Positions 15,410 to 23,533 of a stretch of DNA of 64,000 nucleotides are shown piece after piece. The position numbers were made by a program, and so were the translations under genes. Below the pieces are notes generated by a model. It saw nothing but the letters and a program-made list of their open reading frames with translations, ran no database searches and was not told the DNA's origin. Each line of letters begins with the position of its first letter. Positions within the stretch are counted from its first letter, which is position 1. The DNA comes from Kocuria salsicia (GTDB lineage Bacteria > Actinomycetota > Actinomycetes > Actinomycetales > Micrococcaceae), in assembly GCF_007681555.1 (NCBI RefSeq), contig NZ_VELE01000010.1:1-64000 (forward strand), written 5' to 3'.

Positions 15410-16266
15410 GCCTGGCCCGCCCCTACGAGGCCGTCCCCGGCAAGCTGCACCGCGTGAGCAGCTCGGCGGGCGTGGTGCTCGCCCCGAACTCCGGCCCCAT
15501 GACGCTGGACGGGACCAACACCTGGATCCTCTCGGGCCGGGGTGAGGGCCCGGAGCACCCGCACTACGGCAACCACCCGTCAGCGCAGGGTCGCGGCGAG
15601 TGGCCCGGCCCCGACGTCGTCGTCGTGGACCCGGGCCCCGCGGACGAGGAGCATCTGCAGGCCGTCGCGGCCACGGGCACCGTGGTGCTGATCCTCGTGA
15701 CGCATCGCCACGGGGACCACACGGACGGCATCGACCGGCTCCACGAGATCACCGGTGCCCCCGTGCGCGCCGCGCTGCCGCAGTTCTGCCGGGACAGCGG
15801 CGAACCGCTGCGGGACGGGGACTCCGTCCTGGCCGCCGGCGTGAGCATCCGCGTGATGGCCACCCCCGGGCACACCTCGGACTCGGTATGCCTGCGTCTG
15901 CCCCACGACGTCCCGGAGACGGTGCTGACGGGGGACACCGTGCTGGGCCGCGGCACCACCATGATCGATCACCCGGACGGCTCCCTGACCGACTACCTCG
16001 CCTCCCTCGAGCGTCTCTCGCAGCGCGCCGGTGTCGTGGGCCTGCCCGCCCACGGGGACCCGTTGCCGGACCTGCGCGAGACGTGCCTGGAGCTGCTGCG
16101 GCACCGGCGCGCGCGCCTCGAGGAGGTGCGCGACGTCGTGAACAGGCTCGGCTCCGGGGCCAGCGTCGAGGCGGTCACGGACGTGGTCTACCCGGACGTG
16201 CCCGGCGGCGCGCGCCGCGCGGCCGAGCACTCGATCGCCGCGCAGCTCGCCCACCTGGACCGCTGA
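15406..16266 (+). CDS. MBL-fold metallo-hydrolase
   Basis: 286 residues. The metallo-beta-lactamase signature T-H-R-H-G-D-H-T-D lies near residue 105, with further zinc ligands in TPGHTSDSVC, LTGDTVLG and PAHGDP. A C-terminal winged-helix-like region is typical of the LACTB2/RNase-Z-like subgroup, which includes endoribonucleases and thioester hydrolases. GTG 15406 overlaps the upstream stop. It could act in the same pathway as the ligase and hydrolase, or simply share the transcript. Confidence 0.87.
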   Translation: MSLARPYEAVPGKLHRVSSSAGVVLAPNSGPMTLDGTNTWILSGRGEGPEHPHYGNHPSAQGRGEWPGPDVVVVDPGPADEEHLQAVAATGTVVLILVTHRHGDHTDGIDRLHEITGAPVRAALPQFCRDSGEPLRDGDSVLAAGVSIRVMATPGHTSDSVCLRLPHDVPETVLTGDTVLGRGTTMIDHPDGSLTDYLASLERLSQRAGVVGLPAHGDPLPDLRETCLELLRHRRARLEEVRDVVNRLGSGASVEAVTDVVYPDVPGGARRAAEHSIAAQLAHLDR

Positions 16267-16315
16267 GCGCTCCTCCTGGGCACGACGAGGCCGCTGCCGC
16301 CGGTGCCCGCCAGCC

Positions 16316-17041
16316 TCACCCCTGGCTCGTGGCGGACTGCGCGTAGCCGGGCTCCCGGCGCTTGATCCAGGCGATAGCCGCGTATGTCACGGGCATGATC
16401 ACGACCTCCACGAGGCACTTGTACACGTAGCCCACCACGGCGTAGTTCACGAACGCGGACCACGAGTCGATCCCGATCACGGGTGCGGCCACCGCGCAGA
16501 AGATCAACGTGTCCACGAGCTCCCCCACCAGTGTCGAGGAGATCAGCCGCGCCCACAGGTGCTTCTCGCTGGTGCGCTCCTTGACCTTGACCATCACGTA
16601 GGCGTTGAGCAGCTGCCCCACCAGGTAGCCCAGCAGCGAGCCGGCCACGATCAGCGGCACCGGGCCCAGCACCGCCTCGAACGCGGACTGGTTCTCGTAG
16701 AACGGGGCGGCCGGGAGGGCGATCACGATCCAGAACACCAGGGACGAGAACGCACCGAAGAAGAACGACGTGAGGATCGCCCGGCGGGCCGCGCGGAAGC
16801 CGTAGACCTCAGAGACCACGTCCCCCAGCACGTAGGCCAGGGGGAAGAGGAAGAAGCCGCCGTCCGTGATGACCGGCCCGAACTGCACGCCCTTCGTGGC
16901 CCCGATGTTGGAGAGCACGAGAATCACGCAGTAGCCCGCGAGGACGAGGTCGAAGTACGTGCGGGGGCGGCTCGCTAAGGCGGCCCCGCGTGCGGGAGGC
17001 GGGGCGGCAGAAGGGCGCGGCGGGGTGGCGTGGGAAGACAC
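16316..17041 (-). CDS. Queuosine precursor transporter (YhhQ/VUT family)
   Basis: 241 residues from GTG 17041; a longer frame to 17176 is possible but has no conserved residues. It has six or so membrane helices with family motifs ATKGVQFG near helix 1, YVLGDVVSEVYGFRAARRAI, LLGYLVGQLLNAYVMVKVKERT and STLVGELVDTLIF. The family imports queuine, preQ1 or preQ0. The nearby tgt supports salvage. An N-terminal 25-residue Pro/Ala-rich stretch precedes the first helix. It is divergent from the kinase gene. Confidence 0.88.
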   Translation of the reverse strand: MSSHATPPRPSAAPPPARGAALASRPRTYFDLVLAGYCVILVLSNIGATKGVQFGPVITDGGFFLFPLAYVLGDVVSEVYGFRAARRAILTSFFFGAFSSLVFWIVIALPAAPFYENQSAFEAVLGPVPLIVAGSLLGYLVGQLLNAYVMVKVKERTSEKHLWARLISSTLVGELVDTLIFCAVAAPVIGIDSWSAFVNYAVVGYVYKCLVEVVIMPVTYAAIAWIKRREPGYAQSATSQG

Positions 17042-17160
17042 AGATGTCCTTGGAGTCGAGGGACGTCGAGGGGACGTCGCCTGCCACCCGACGTCGCACC
17101 CAGTGTAGTGGGGCGTGGGGAACTCGCGGGGCCGGTGCGGGGCGGAGCACAATACTGTCC

Positions 17161-17988
17161 ATGAGTGAAACCACACGAAACCAGCCGCCCGTCGCCATGA
17201 CCGTCGCGGGCTCCGAGGCCACCGGCGGTGCCGGCGCGCTCGCGGACATCAAGACCTTCACCTCGCTGGGGGTCTTCGGCTCCCTCGCACTCACGTGCAT
17301 CGTGGCGTTCGACCCGGAGAACGGGTGGGACCACCGCGTGACCCCCGTGGACCAGCAGACCCTGGCGAACCAGCTGCAGACCATCACCGCGGCATTCGAC
17401 CTGGACGCCGTGAAGATCGGCATGCTCGGCCACCCGGACACCATCCGCACCGTGGCCACCGCCATGAAGGAGCTCCGGCCGAAGCACCTGGTGCTGGACC
17501 CCGTGCTGATCTGCAAGGGCCAGGAGCCTGGTGCCGCCCTGGACACGGACCAGGCGCTGAAGGCGGAGGTGCTGCCGCTGGCCACGTTCGTGACCCCCAA
17601 CCACTTCGAGTCCCTCTCGCTGTCCGGGATGGAGTCCATCGACTCGGTGGAGGACCTCAAGGAGGCCGCGCAGCGCATCCACGACTCCTCGGGCGCCGCG
17701 GTGCTTGCCAAGGGTGGAGTGCGCCTGGCAGGAACGGACGCCGTGGACGTGTTCTACGACGGCTCCACCCTCGAGGTGCTCAGCGAGCCCAAGGTCAGCG
17801 AGGTGCCGGTCTCCGGCGCCGGGTGCTCCCTGGCCGCCGCCATCACTGCCGAACTCGCCAAGGGTGCCGCTCCCCTGGACGCCGCCCGGACCGCCAAGCG
17901 CTTCGTCACCGCCGGGATCCGGCACCGGTTGAGCTCGCGCCTGCCCTTCGACTCCCTGTGGCAGGGCGGGCTTGCCGCTGAGGTGTGA
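17161..17988 (+). CDS. PdxK/ThiD-type pyridoxine / hydroxymethylpyrimidine kinase
   Basis: A 275-residue ribokinase-fold kinase that phosphorylates pyridoxal-type vitamers and/or hydroxymethylpyrimidine. It has the N-terminal TVAGSEATGGAGALADIKTF, the DPVLICKG and TPNHFE segments, and the anion hole/catalytic region PVSGAGCSLAAAITAELAKG. The usual ThiD Cys-Gly-Gly is not evident, and the sequence resembles the PdxK-like class. Its own promoter probably lies in the 119-base divergent gap; a perfect terminator follows. Confidence 0.85.
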   Translation: MSETTRNQPPVAMTVAGSEATGGAGALADIKTFTSLGVFGSLALTCIVAFDPENGWDHRVTPVDQQTLANQLQTITAAFDLDAVKIGMLGHPDTIRTVATAMKELRPKHLVLDPVLICKGQEPGAALDTDQALKAEVLPLATFVTPNHFESLSLSGMESIDSVEDLKEAAQRIHDSSGAAVLAKGGVRLAGTDAVDVFYDGSTLEVLSEPKVSEVPVSGAGCSLAAAITAELAKGAAPLDAARTAKRFVTAGIRHRLSSRLPFDSLWQGGLAAEV

Positions 17989-18020
17989 CAGAACACCGGC
18001 ACTGAGATTCCTGTAAGCCT

Positions 18021-18055
18021 GCCGGGAATGCCCTGTTGCGCAGGGCATTCCCGGC
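18021..18055 (+). terminator. Terminator-like perfect hairpin
   Basis: A stem of 15 perfectly paired bases (18021-18035 with 18041-18055) around the loop TTGCG, 33 bases after the kinase stop. There is no T-run, so it may act on both strands or serve as a 3'-end stabiliser. Confidence 0.7.
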
Positions 18056-18138
18056 TCGGGTGGGGTGGAATGGAGGCAAGAACCCACGGCAGTCGGCAAG
18101 CCCTCCATTTTGCTGACAGAATCGGATAAGGTGTCGTT

Positions 18139-18804
18139 ATGCCCCGCATCTCAGCCTCCAGCAACGCCGCACAGCGTGAGCGCACGCAGCGCTCCATTCT
18201 CGACGCGTTCGGAGAGCTGCTCTACAGCAACGGACTGACGGACCTCACGATGACCCGCGTGGCCAAGACTGCCGGTGTGGGCCGCACGGCGGTCTACAAC
18301 TACTTCGCGGACATGGGCGAGCTGCTCGTGGCCTACGCCTTGGACAAGACCGAGCGCTTCGTCTCAGATCTGAACCGGGAGCTCGCCGCCGTGGAGAACC
18401 CGGTGGACCAGCTGGGCGTGTACATCCGCGTTCAGATCGAGGACCTCAGCCGCCGCCACCTGCCCCCCGGCCAGGCCATGCGCACTGTGCTCTCCCCGGA
18501 GGACTTCGCCAAGCTGGGCAAGCACGTGGCCCAGCTGCAGGCCGTGCTCTCGGAGATCCTGCAGCGCGCCATGGACGAGGGCTACCTGCCGCAGGGCGAC
18601 ACCGCCGAGCTGTCCCAGCTGGTGCATGGCTCCCTGACCGCCACGGCGGACCGCAGCAAGAGCGTGGAGAGCACCCGCGCCCAGAACGAGCGCACGCAGG
18701 CCACCGTCCGCTTCATCCAGCGTGGTCTCGGCGCCCAGTTCGACGCCGATTTCCACCCCGTGCGCCTGCCCGTCCAGCCCCCGGTGCTCAGCGCGGTCTC
18801 CTGA
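18139..18804 (+). CDS. TetR-family transcriptional regulator
   Basis: 221 residues. The N-terminal helix-turn-helix (about 12-58: QRSILDAFGELLYSNGLTDLTMTRVAKTAGVGRTAVYNYFADMGELL) is followed by an all-helical ligand domain. TAAGGT at 18127-18132 ends 6 bases before the ATG, and there is no ribosome-binding site, suggesting a leaderless transcript. The target is not evident; the flanking genes are in other units. Confidence 0.9.
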   Translation: MPRISASSNAAQRERTQRSILDAFGELLYSNGLTDLTMTRVAKTAGVGRTAVYNYFADMGELLVAYALDKTERFVSDLNRELAAVENPVDQLGVYIRVQIEDLSRRHLPPGQAMRTVLSPEDFAKLGKHVAQLQAVLSEILQRAMDEGYLPQGDTAELSQLVHGSLTATADRSKSVESTRAQNERTQATVRFIQRGLGAQFDADFHPVRLPVQPPVLSAVS

Positions 18805-18822
18805 GCGACCTCCCCGAAGCAC

Positions 18823-18859
18823 CGGCCCTCGCGTCACAATCCGTCGCGGGGGCCGTTTT
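18823..18859 (+). terminator. Rho-independent terminator
   Basis: An 11-base stem (18823-18833 with 18845-18855, one G-T pair) followed by TTTT, 19 bases after the TetR gene. The remaining bases to 19007 hold AAAGGA before the next gene. Confidence 0.8.
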
Positions 18860-19007
18860 CATGCGCAAACGTACCGGGTGGTCACTGGCCGGGCTACAGT
18901 TCTGCCATCCCCATCGGACGTGACGACGACGGCGCGCAGCGGCGGGCTGCCGGTCCCCCTGTGCATCGGGCTGGGTGCCGCGGTCGTCCGGAACAAAGGA
19001 CCCTCTC

Positions 19008-19400
19008 ATGGTCACTGTCTCCACCCTTCGCCGCTCATCCGCCACCGCCCTCGCGGCGCTCGTGCTGACGGCGGGCCTCTCCGTTGCCGGAGCCGCTCCC
19101 GCGGAGGCCGCCACTGTGCGGCCCTGCCAGGCAAGCGTCTCCGTCAAGCAGCCGCGCCAGTACACGACCACCGTGGTCCACGTGTCCAAGGTGGGCAACG
19201 GCGCGAAGGTCACGACGAGCGCCCGCTACAAGACGACCACAAACGCCAAGTCCACCAAGGCCTCCACCCGTGGCACGGCCGCCGTGCGCTATCCCATTGC
19301 GGGGGCAACGCCGGGTCGCACGGTGCGCGTGGACGTCGTCGCCACCGGCGGGGGCACCACCTGGAAGTGCTCCACCACGTTCACGCCGCGCCGCAAGTAG
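19008..19400 (+). CDS. Small secreted protein, unknown function
   Basis: 130 residues with a Sec signal peptide (positive RR at 8-9, hydrophobic ALAALVLTAGLSVAGAA, cleavage near A-E-A-A at 33-36). The mature part is about 95 residues, Lys/Thr-rich and strongly basic, with just two cysteines (Cys40, Cys121) that could form one disulfide. Alternating Thr/Val patterns suggest an all-beta immunoglobulin-like fold. ATG 19008 is supported by AAAGGA. I do not recognise the family. Confidence 0.75.
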   Translation: MVTVSTLRRSSATALAALVLTAGLSVAGAAPAEAATVRPCQASVSVKQPRQYTTTVVHVSKVGNGAKVTTSARYKTTTNAKSTKASTRGTAAVRYPIAGATPGRTVRVDVVATGGGTTWKCSTTFTPRRK

Positions 19401-19412
19401 GCACGGAGCGGG

Positions 19413-22157
19413 TCATCGGCGCATGATGCGGTAGCCGCGGCGGGGGTCGTAGCCGTGGACCTCGCGAGTGTCGAGCACAGCCATGAACGCGAGGACCTCC
19501 GCCGTGATGGCCTGGCCCGGCACCAGGATCGGGAAACCGGGCGGGTACGGCGTCACGAAGGCGGCCGAGACGGGTTCCTCGCCGCGCGCCACCCGCTCGC
19601 GCAGCGTGTCTCCCAGCACGTACTCCACGGCCCCGCGCTGACCTCGGTAGAAGGCGGCGCGCATGTCCCCGTCCGGCAGCACGCCGTCCGTGGCGTAGGG
19701 CGGGGCGAAGGAGCTGAAGTCCGGCAGAGGCGGCATCTCCCGCTCGTCCCGGGCGACGACGCTCGGGGCGCTCTGCGCCCAGTCCTCCTCGAAGCGTTCC
19801 GCGAGCTTCACCAGCACCTCGATGAGGTAGGCGATCGCGCTGCGGGAGGTGCCGATGTTCGTCATGAACAGCACGGTGTTGCGGCTCGTCTTGTTGACCT
19901 GGATCCCGTAGCGGTCCATGAGGTACTCGTGCTTGAACGTGTCCCCGTCCACACCCGTGCGGCTGATCTCGATGGTGATGCGTGAGGGGTCCACCACGAA
20001 CTCGTCCTCGGCCCACGCCTTCCACATGGACGCCGTGCCGTCCCGCATGGGCATGGGCCGCTGGGTCTGCCGGTTCTCCGGCGGGATCAGGTGGTGTGCC
20101 GTGAGCACCGTGAAGGTCCTGCGCAGCAGCGGGTGCCGGGCAATCGCCTGGGCAAGACTCGTGGCGAGGTCCAGCTGCTTCTGCACGAGCTCGTAGCCCT
20201 CGAGCTCCACCTGCCGGCGCCCGATGTCCAGGGACGCGAGAATCTGGTAGTTCGGGGAGGTCGAAGTGTGCGTCATGAACGCCTCGTGGAAGGGGTCCTC
20301 CGCCTCCCGGAACCACTCCTGGTCGTAGACGTGGATCATGGATCCCTGCCGCAGCGCGGTGAGGGTCTTGTGCGTGGACTGCGTGGCGTACACCCGGATC
20401 TGGGCGTCCGGGGCGGGCACGAGCCGCTCGGCAAGCCAGACCTCGTCCGGTGCGGGGGTGCCGTCCGGGGCGTAGAGCCGCTCCTGCTGCTGCCGGTGGG
20501 CGGCCTCGTGGGCGCGGGTGCCGAGCCGGCGCTCGAGCCTGCGGGCTGAGGCCATGGCCGTACGCCGTCGTGTCACGGGGTGGAACGCGGCGAACGCAAA
20601 CCACGCCTCGTCCCACAGGAACACGAGGTCGGGCTTGATGGCCAGACACTCCGCCATGACCCGCTCGGGGTCGTAGACGATGCCGTCGAAGGTGCAGTTG
20701 GTCAGCGTGATCATGCGGACCTCGTCCAGGCGGCCCTGCGCACGGTAGTCCAGCAGCAGCTGCTTGATCCGGCTCAGTGGGACGGCCCCGTAGAACGCGA
20801 AGTCGTTGAGCGGGTACGCCTCTAGGTAGGCCGGTCGGGCGCCGGTGAGCATCACGGCGTGGTGGTGGGACTTGTGACAGTTGCGGTCCACCAGCACCAC
20901 GTCGTTCGGCGCCGTGAGCGCCTGGTGCACGATCTTGTTGGCCGTGGACGTGCCGTTCGTGACGAAAAACGTGTGCTTGGCCCCGTATGCGCGGGTGGCC
21001 AGGTCCTGCGCCTTCTTGATCGCCCCGGTGGGTGCGAGCAGCGAGTCCAGCCCGCCCGACGTCGCGCTCGTCTCCGCGAGCAGCAGGTTCAGTCCGTAGA
21101 AGTCCGAGAGGTCACGGATCCACGGGGAGGACATCACCGAGCCACCACGAGCCACCGGCAGCGCGTGGAACACCCCCACGGGGCGCCGGGCGTGCTCCTG
21201 GATGGCTGAGAAGAAGGGCGTGTCGTAGAGGTGCGAGACCCGGCGCAGCAGAGACAGGTGCAGCTCCAGCTGGTCCTCGCGCCGGAAAACCCGCCGGAAC
21301 CGCCGGGTCAGCGCCCCGGCCAGGTCCTCGATGTGCGCGCCCGCCACCAGGTAGAGGTCGAGTTCCGGACGCAGCCCTGAGAGAGTGTCCGCCAGCCCGA
21401 GCACCCGCTGCACTGACGCGAGCGAGCTGCGCCCGGACGCGGCCCCCGGGACCACCTGCTCGCGCGCCAGGCGGACGGTCTCCGTCAGGTCCTTGCTGAA
21501 CTTCTCCCGCGTGTGCTCACTGAAACCGGGGCGCAGCACGCACGCAAGGATGTGCGGGTTCGTGAGGACCGCTGCCACGGCGTCGTCCGCGGACGGGACG
21601 ATCACGTAGTCGTAGACGAAGTCGTCCGCGGGGTTGCGCAACCGCAGCGTCTCGACCCGCAGGGCGTCCCTGTCCTGCGGCCGGATCTGGTCGACCACCA
21701 GGACCTCGAAGCGCGGCCGGGTCTCCTCGTCGTTGAGCTGCTCCGCGCGCTCCTGCTCGTCGAGGAAGTCGTCCCGGGGCTCCTCCGGGAGGGAGTCCCT
21801 GCGCAGCCGCCGGACCACGCGCCGGATGCGGTCCTGGGCGGTAGGGTAGTCGCCCGCCTCGAGCAGGTCGCGGATGGCCATCACGTAGCGCTGCCCGAAG
21901 CCGCCCCAGTAGAGCTCGATGGTCTCCAGCGCCCGGAGGTTGCGCTGGATCTCGCCGTCGCCCGCGAGCGCCTCCGCGTGGTCGTGGTCCGTGGCCAGTC
22001 GCTTGACCGCGAACCCCAGATACTCCCAGCAGTCGCTGCGCAGCCGCCACGTGGACACCGGCATCCCGGGGTCGCGCTCCATGGGGGCCGGGCGGGCGGA
22101 GATCCCCCGGGAATCCTGCGCGCGCGGTGCGGCGGCGTCGTGCGGCCGTGGTGTCAT
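19413..22157 (-). CDS. Orn/Lys/Arg decarboxylase-family PLP enzyme
   Basis: 914 residues, fold-type I PLP enzyme. The large middle domain has FFVTNGTSTANKIVHQAL, DRNCHKSHHHAV, LWDEAWFAF (Asp pairing with the pyridine ring) and the Schiff-base lysine in ATQSTHKTLTALRQGS (Lys597). The C-terminal domain ends in PGFPILVPGQAI, as in bacterial basic amino-acid decarboxylases. The first 300 residues contain a divergent wing-type region, and the whole is longer than the usual 710-760. The product would be a polyamine such as cadaverine, putrescine or agmatine; the substrate is undecided. ATG 22157 has GGGGA upstream. Confidence 0.87.
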   Translation of the reverse strand: MTPRPHDAAAPRAQDSRGISARPAPMERDPGMPVSTWRLRSDCWEYLGFAVKRLATDHDHAEALAGDGEIQRNLRALETIELYWGGFGQRYVMAIRDLLEAGDYPTAQDRIRRVVRRLRRDSLPEEPRDDFLDEQERAEQLNDEETRPRFEVLVVDQIRPQDRDALRVETLRLRNPADDFVYDYVIVPSADDAVAAVLTNPHILACVLRPGFSEHTREKFSKDLTETVRLAREQVVPGAASGRSSLASVQRVLGLADTLSGLRPELDLYLVAGAHIEDLAGALTRRFRRVFRREDQLELHLSLLRRVSHLYDTPFFSAIQEHARRPVGVFHALPVARGGSVMSSPWIRDLSDFYGLNLLLAETSATSGGLDSLLAPTGAIKKAQDLATRAYGAKHTFFVTNGTSTANKIVHQALTAPNDVVLVDRNCHKSHHHAVMLTGARPAYLEAYPLNDFAFYGAVPLSRIKQLLLDYRAQGRLDEVRMITLTNCTFDGIVYDPERVMAECLAIKPDLVFLWDEAWFAFAAFHPVTRRRTAMASARRLERRLGTRAHEAAHRQQQERLYAPDGTPAPDEVWLAERLVPAPDAQIRVYATQSTHKTLTALRQGSMIHVYDQEWFREAEDPFHEAFMTHTSTSPNYQILASLDIGRRQVELEGYELVQKQLDLATSLAQAIARHPLLRRTFTVLTAHHLIPPENRQTQRPMPMRDGTASMWKAWAEDEFVVDPSRITIEISRTGVDGDTFKHEYLMDRYGIQVNKTSRNTVLFMTNIGTSRSAIAYLIEVLVKLAERFEEDWAQSAPSVVARDEREMPPLPDFSSFAPPYATDGVLPDGDMRAAFYRGQRGAVEYVLGDTLRERVARGEEPVSAAFVTPYPPGFPILVPGQAITAEVLAFMAVLDTREVHGYDPRRGYRIMRR

Positions 22158-22353
22158 GGTTCCCCGATCATCGACTGTGTCCTGGCTCACGGTCAAGGAT
22201 ACGCACGGGGGCTCCTGTGGCCCGGGTCTGCGGCGGGATGTGAACCTACGGGCCCGGGTCGGGGGACGACGGCGCCCGAGGGCCTGGAGAGTCGGGGATC
22301 GGAGCCCCGGCACCTCCGCAACCCCGGGAGTCCAGGGGTCCCGGGGCGTACGA

Positions 22354-22395
22354 AAATACCCCCTGACCGGCATTTCTGCGGGTCAGGGGGTATTT
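22354..22395 (-). terminator. Terminator of tRNA-Ser
   Basis: A perfect 15-base stem (22354-22368 with 22381-22395) and a 12-base loop, starting 9 bases past the tRNA 3' end; on the minus strand it runs into TATTTTCG. A convincing intrinsic terminator. Confidence 0.85.
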
Positions 22396-22403
22396 CCTGC
22401 GGC

Positions 22404-22487
22404 GGAGGATGGGGGATTTGAACCCCCGAGGGCGTTAACCCAACACGCGTTCCAGGCGTGCGCCATAGGCCGCTAGGCGAATCCTCC
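22404..22487 (-). tRNA. tRNA-Ser(GGA)
   Basis: An 84-base class II tRNA. The acceptor GGAGGAT pairs with ATCCTCC, a long variable arm is present, the T-arm contains GGTTCAAATCC, and the anticodon is GGA (22453-22451) in the loop CTGGAAC. CCA is not encoded. Its position upstream of SRP RNA and dnaX is a common actinobacterial arrangement, here widened by the sugar importer. Confidence 0.95.
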
Positions 22488-22617
22488 AAGCAAGCACGTG
22501 CACCACAGACGTGGGCAACGTGCGGCCATCAGCATAACAAAACTGGGCGGGCGGACGCGAATCGGGACGGTGGGCGGCCCGGACATGCCTGGCCGAGCGA
22601 CGTCGTCACCCTTCGAG

Positions 22618-23532
22618 TTACCCCTTGACGGCCCCTCCGGTGAGACCAGAGACGATGTAGCGCTGCAGGAAAAGGAACAGCAGCACCACGGGGATCGCCG
22701 ACAGGATGGCGCCGGCGGTGAACACTCCCCAGTTCTCACCGAACTGTACGGAGACGAATTGGTACAAGCCCACGGCCAAGGTGTACTTCTGCGGGTCCTG
22801 CAACACGATTTGAGCCAACAGGAAGTCCGAGAAGGACGCGATGAACGACAGCATGCCCACGACCACGAGGATGGGTGTGACCAGGGGAAGGATGATCGTC
22901 CAGTAGATCTGCGAGTGTGACGCGCCGTCCAGTGTCGCGGCTTCGTCCAGGTCACGCGGAATGGTGTTAAAGAAGCCGTACATCAAGAAGGTGTTCGCCC
23001 CCAACGCGCCCCCCAGGTAGACCGCGACCAGACCCATGCGGGAATTGAGCCCCAGGAACGGATACACCTCGGAAATACTGAAGAGCAACAAGAAGATTGC
23101 CACAAAGGCCAGCAACTGCGGGAACATCTGAATGATCAACAGGGACATCAGACCGCCCCTGCGGAACCTAAACCTGAACCGGGAGAAGGCGTATGCAGCT
23201 GCCGCGCCCATGAGAACCGTGCCCACAGCCGTGATGGACGAGATCAACATGGAGTTTCCGAACCATCTCAAGAACGGGTTCTGTGGATCGTTAAGAAGGT
23301 TTCGGTAGTTGGCGCCGGTGATCTCCGCGAAGAGGTCATTGGATCCCAACAAGGACCCCGTGGGCGACAACGAGGCCGATAGCGCGTAGACCAGGGGGAA
23401 CAGGGCGAAGACGCACGCGATGACTGCGGCCACGTGTTTCCATCCCCCACGGGCGAACCGTTGTCCGACACTGAGCCGTGACCGGGACCCTGGCTTCCTG
23501 GAGGCGACGTTCGAGACTCGTGATGTGGACAT
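22618..23532 (-). CDS. malG: Maltose-type ABC permease, MalG-like
   Basis: 304 residues and six helices. The EAA loop is at about residues 190-210 (NTIPRDLDEAATLDGASHSQIYWTIILPL), and the family C-terminus RYIVSGLTGGAVKG is present. It forms the heterodimeric channel with the MalF-like protein. It begins one base after the upstream stop. Codon choice is noticeably less GC-rich (for example TTA, AAT, GTA occur) than in the flanking housekeeping genes. Confidence 0.9.
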   Translation of the reverse strand: MSTSRVSNVASRKPGSRSRLSVGQRFARGGWKHVAAVIACVFALFPLVYALSASLSPTGSLLGSNDLFAEITGANYRNLLNDPQNPFLRWFGNSMLISSITAVGTVLMGAAAAYAFSRFRFRFRRGGLMSLLIIQMFPQLLAFVAIFLLLFSISEVYPFLGLNSRMGLVAVYLGGALGANTFLMYGFFNTIPRDLDEAATLDGASHSQIYWTIILPLVTPILVVVGMLSFIASFSDFLLAQIVLQDPQKYTLAVGLYQFVSVQFGENWGVFTAGAILSAIPVVLLFLFLQRYIVSGLTGGAVKG

Positions 23533-23533
23533 G

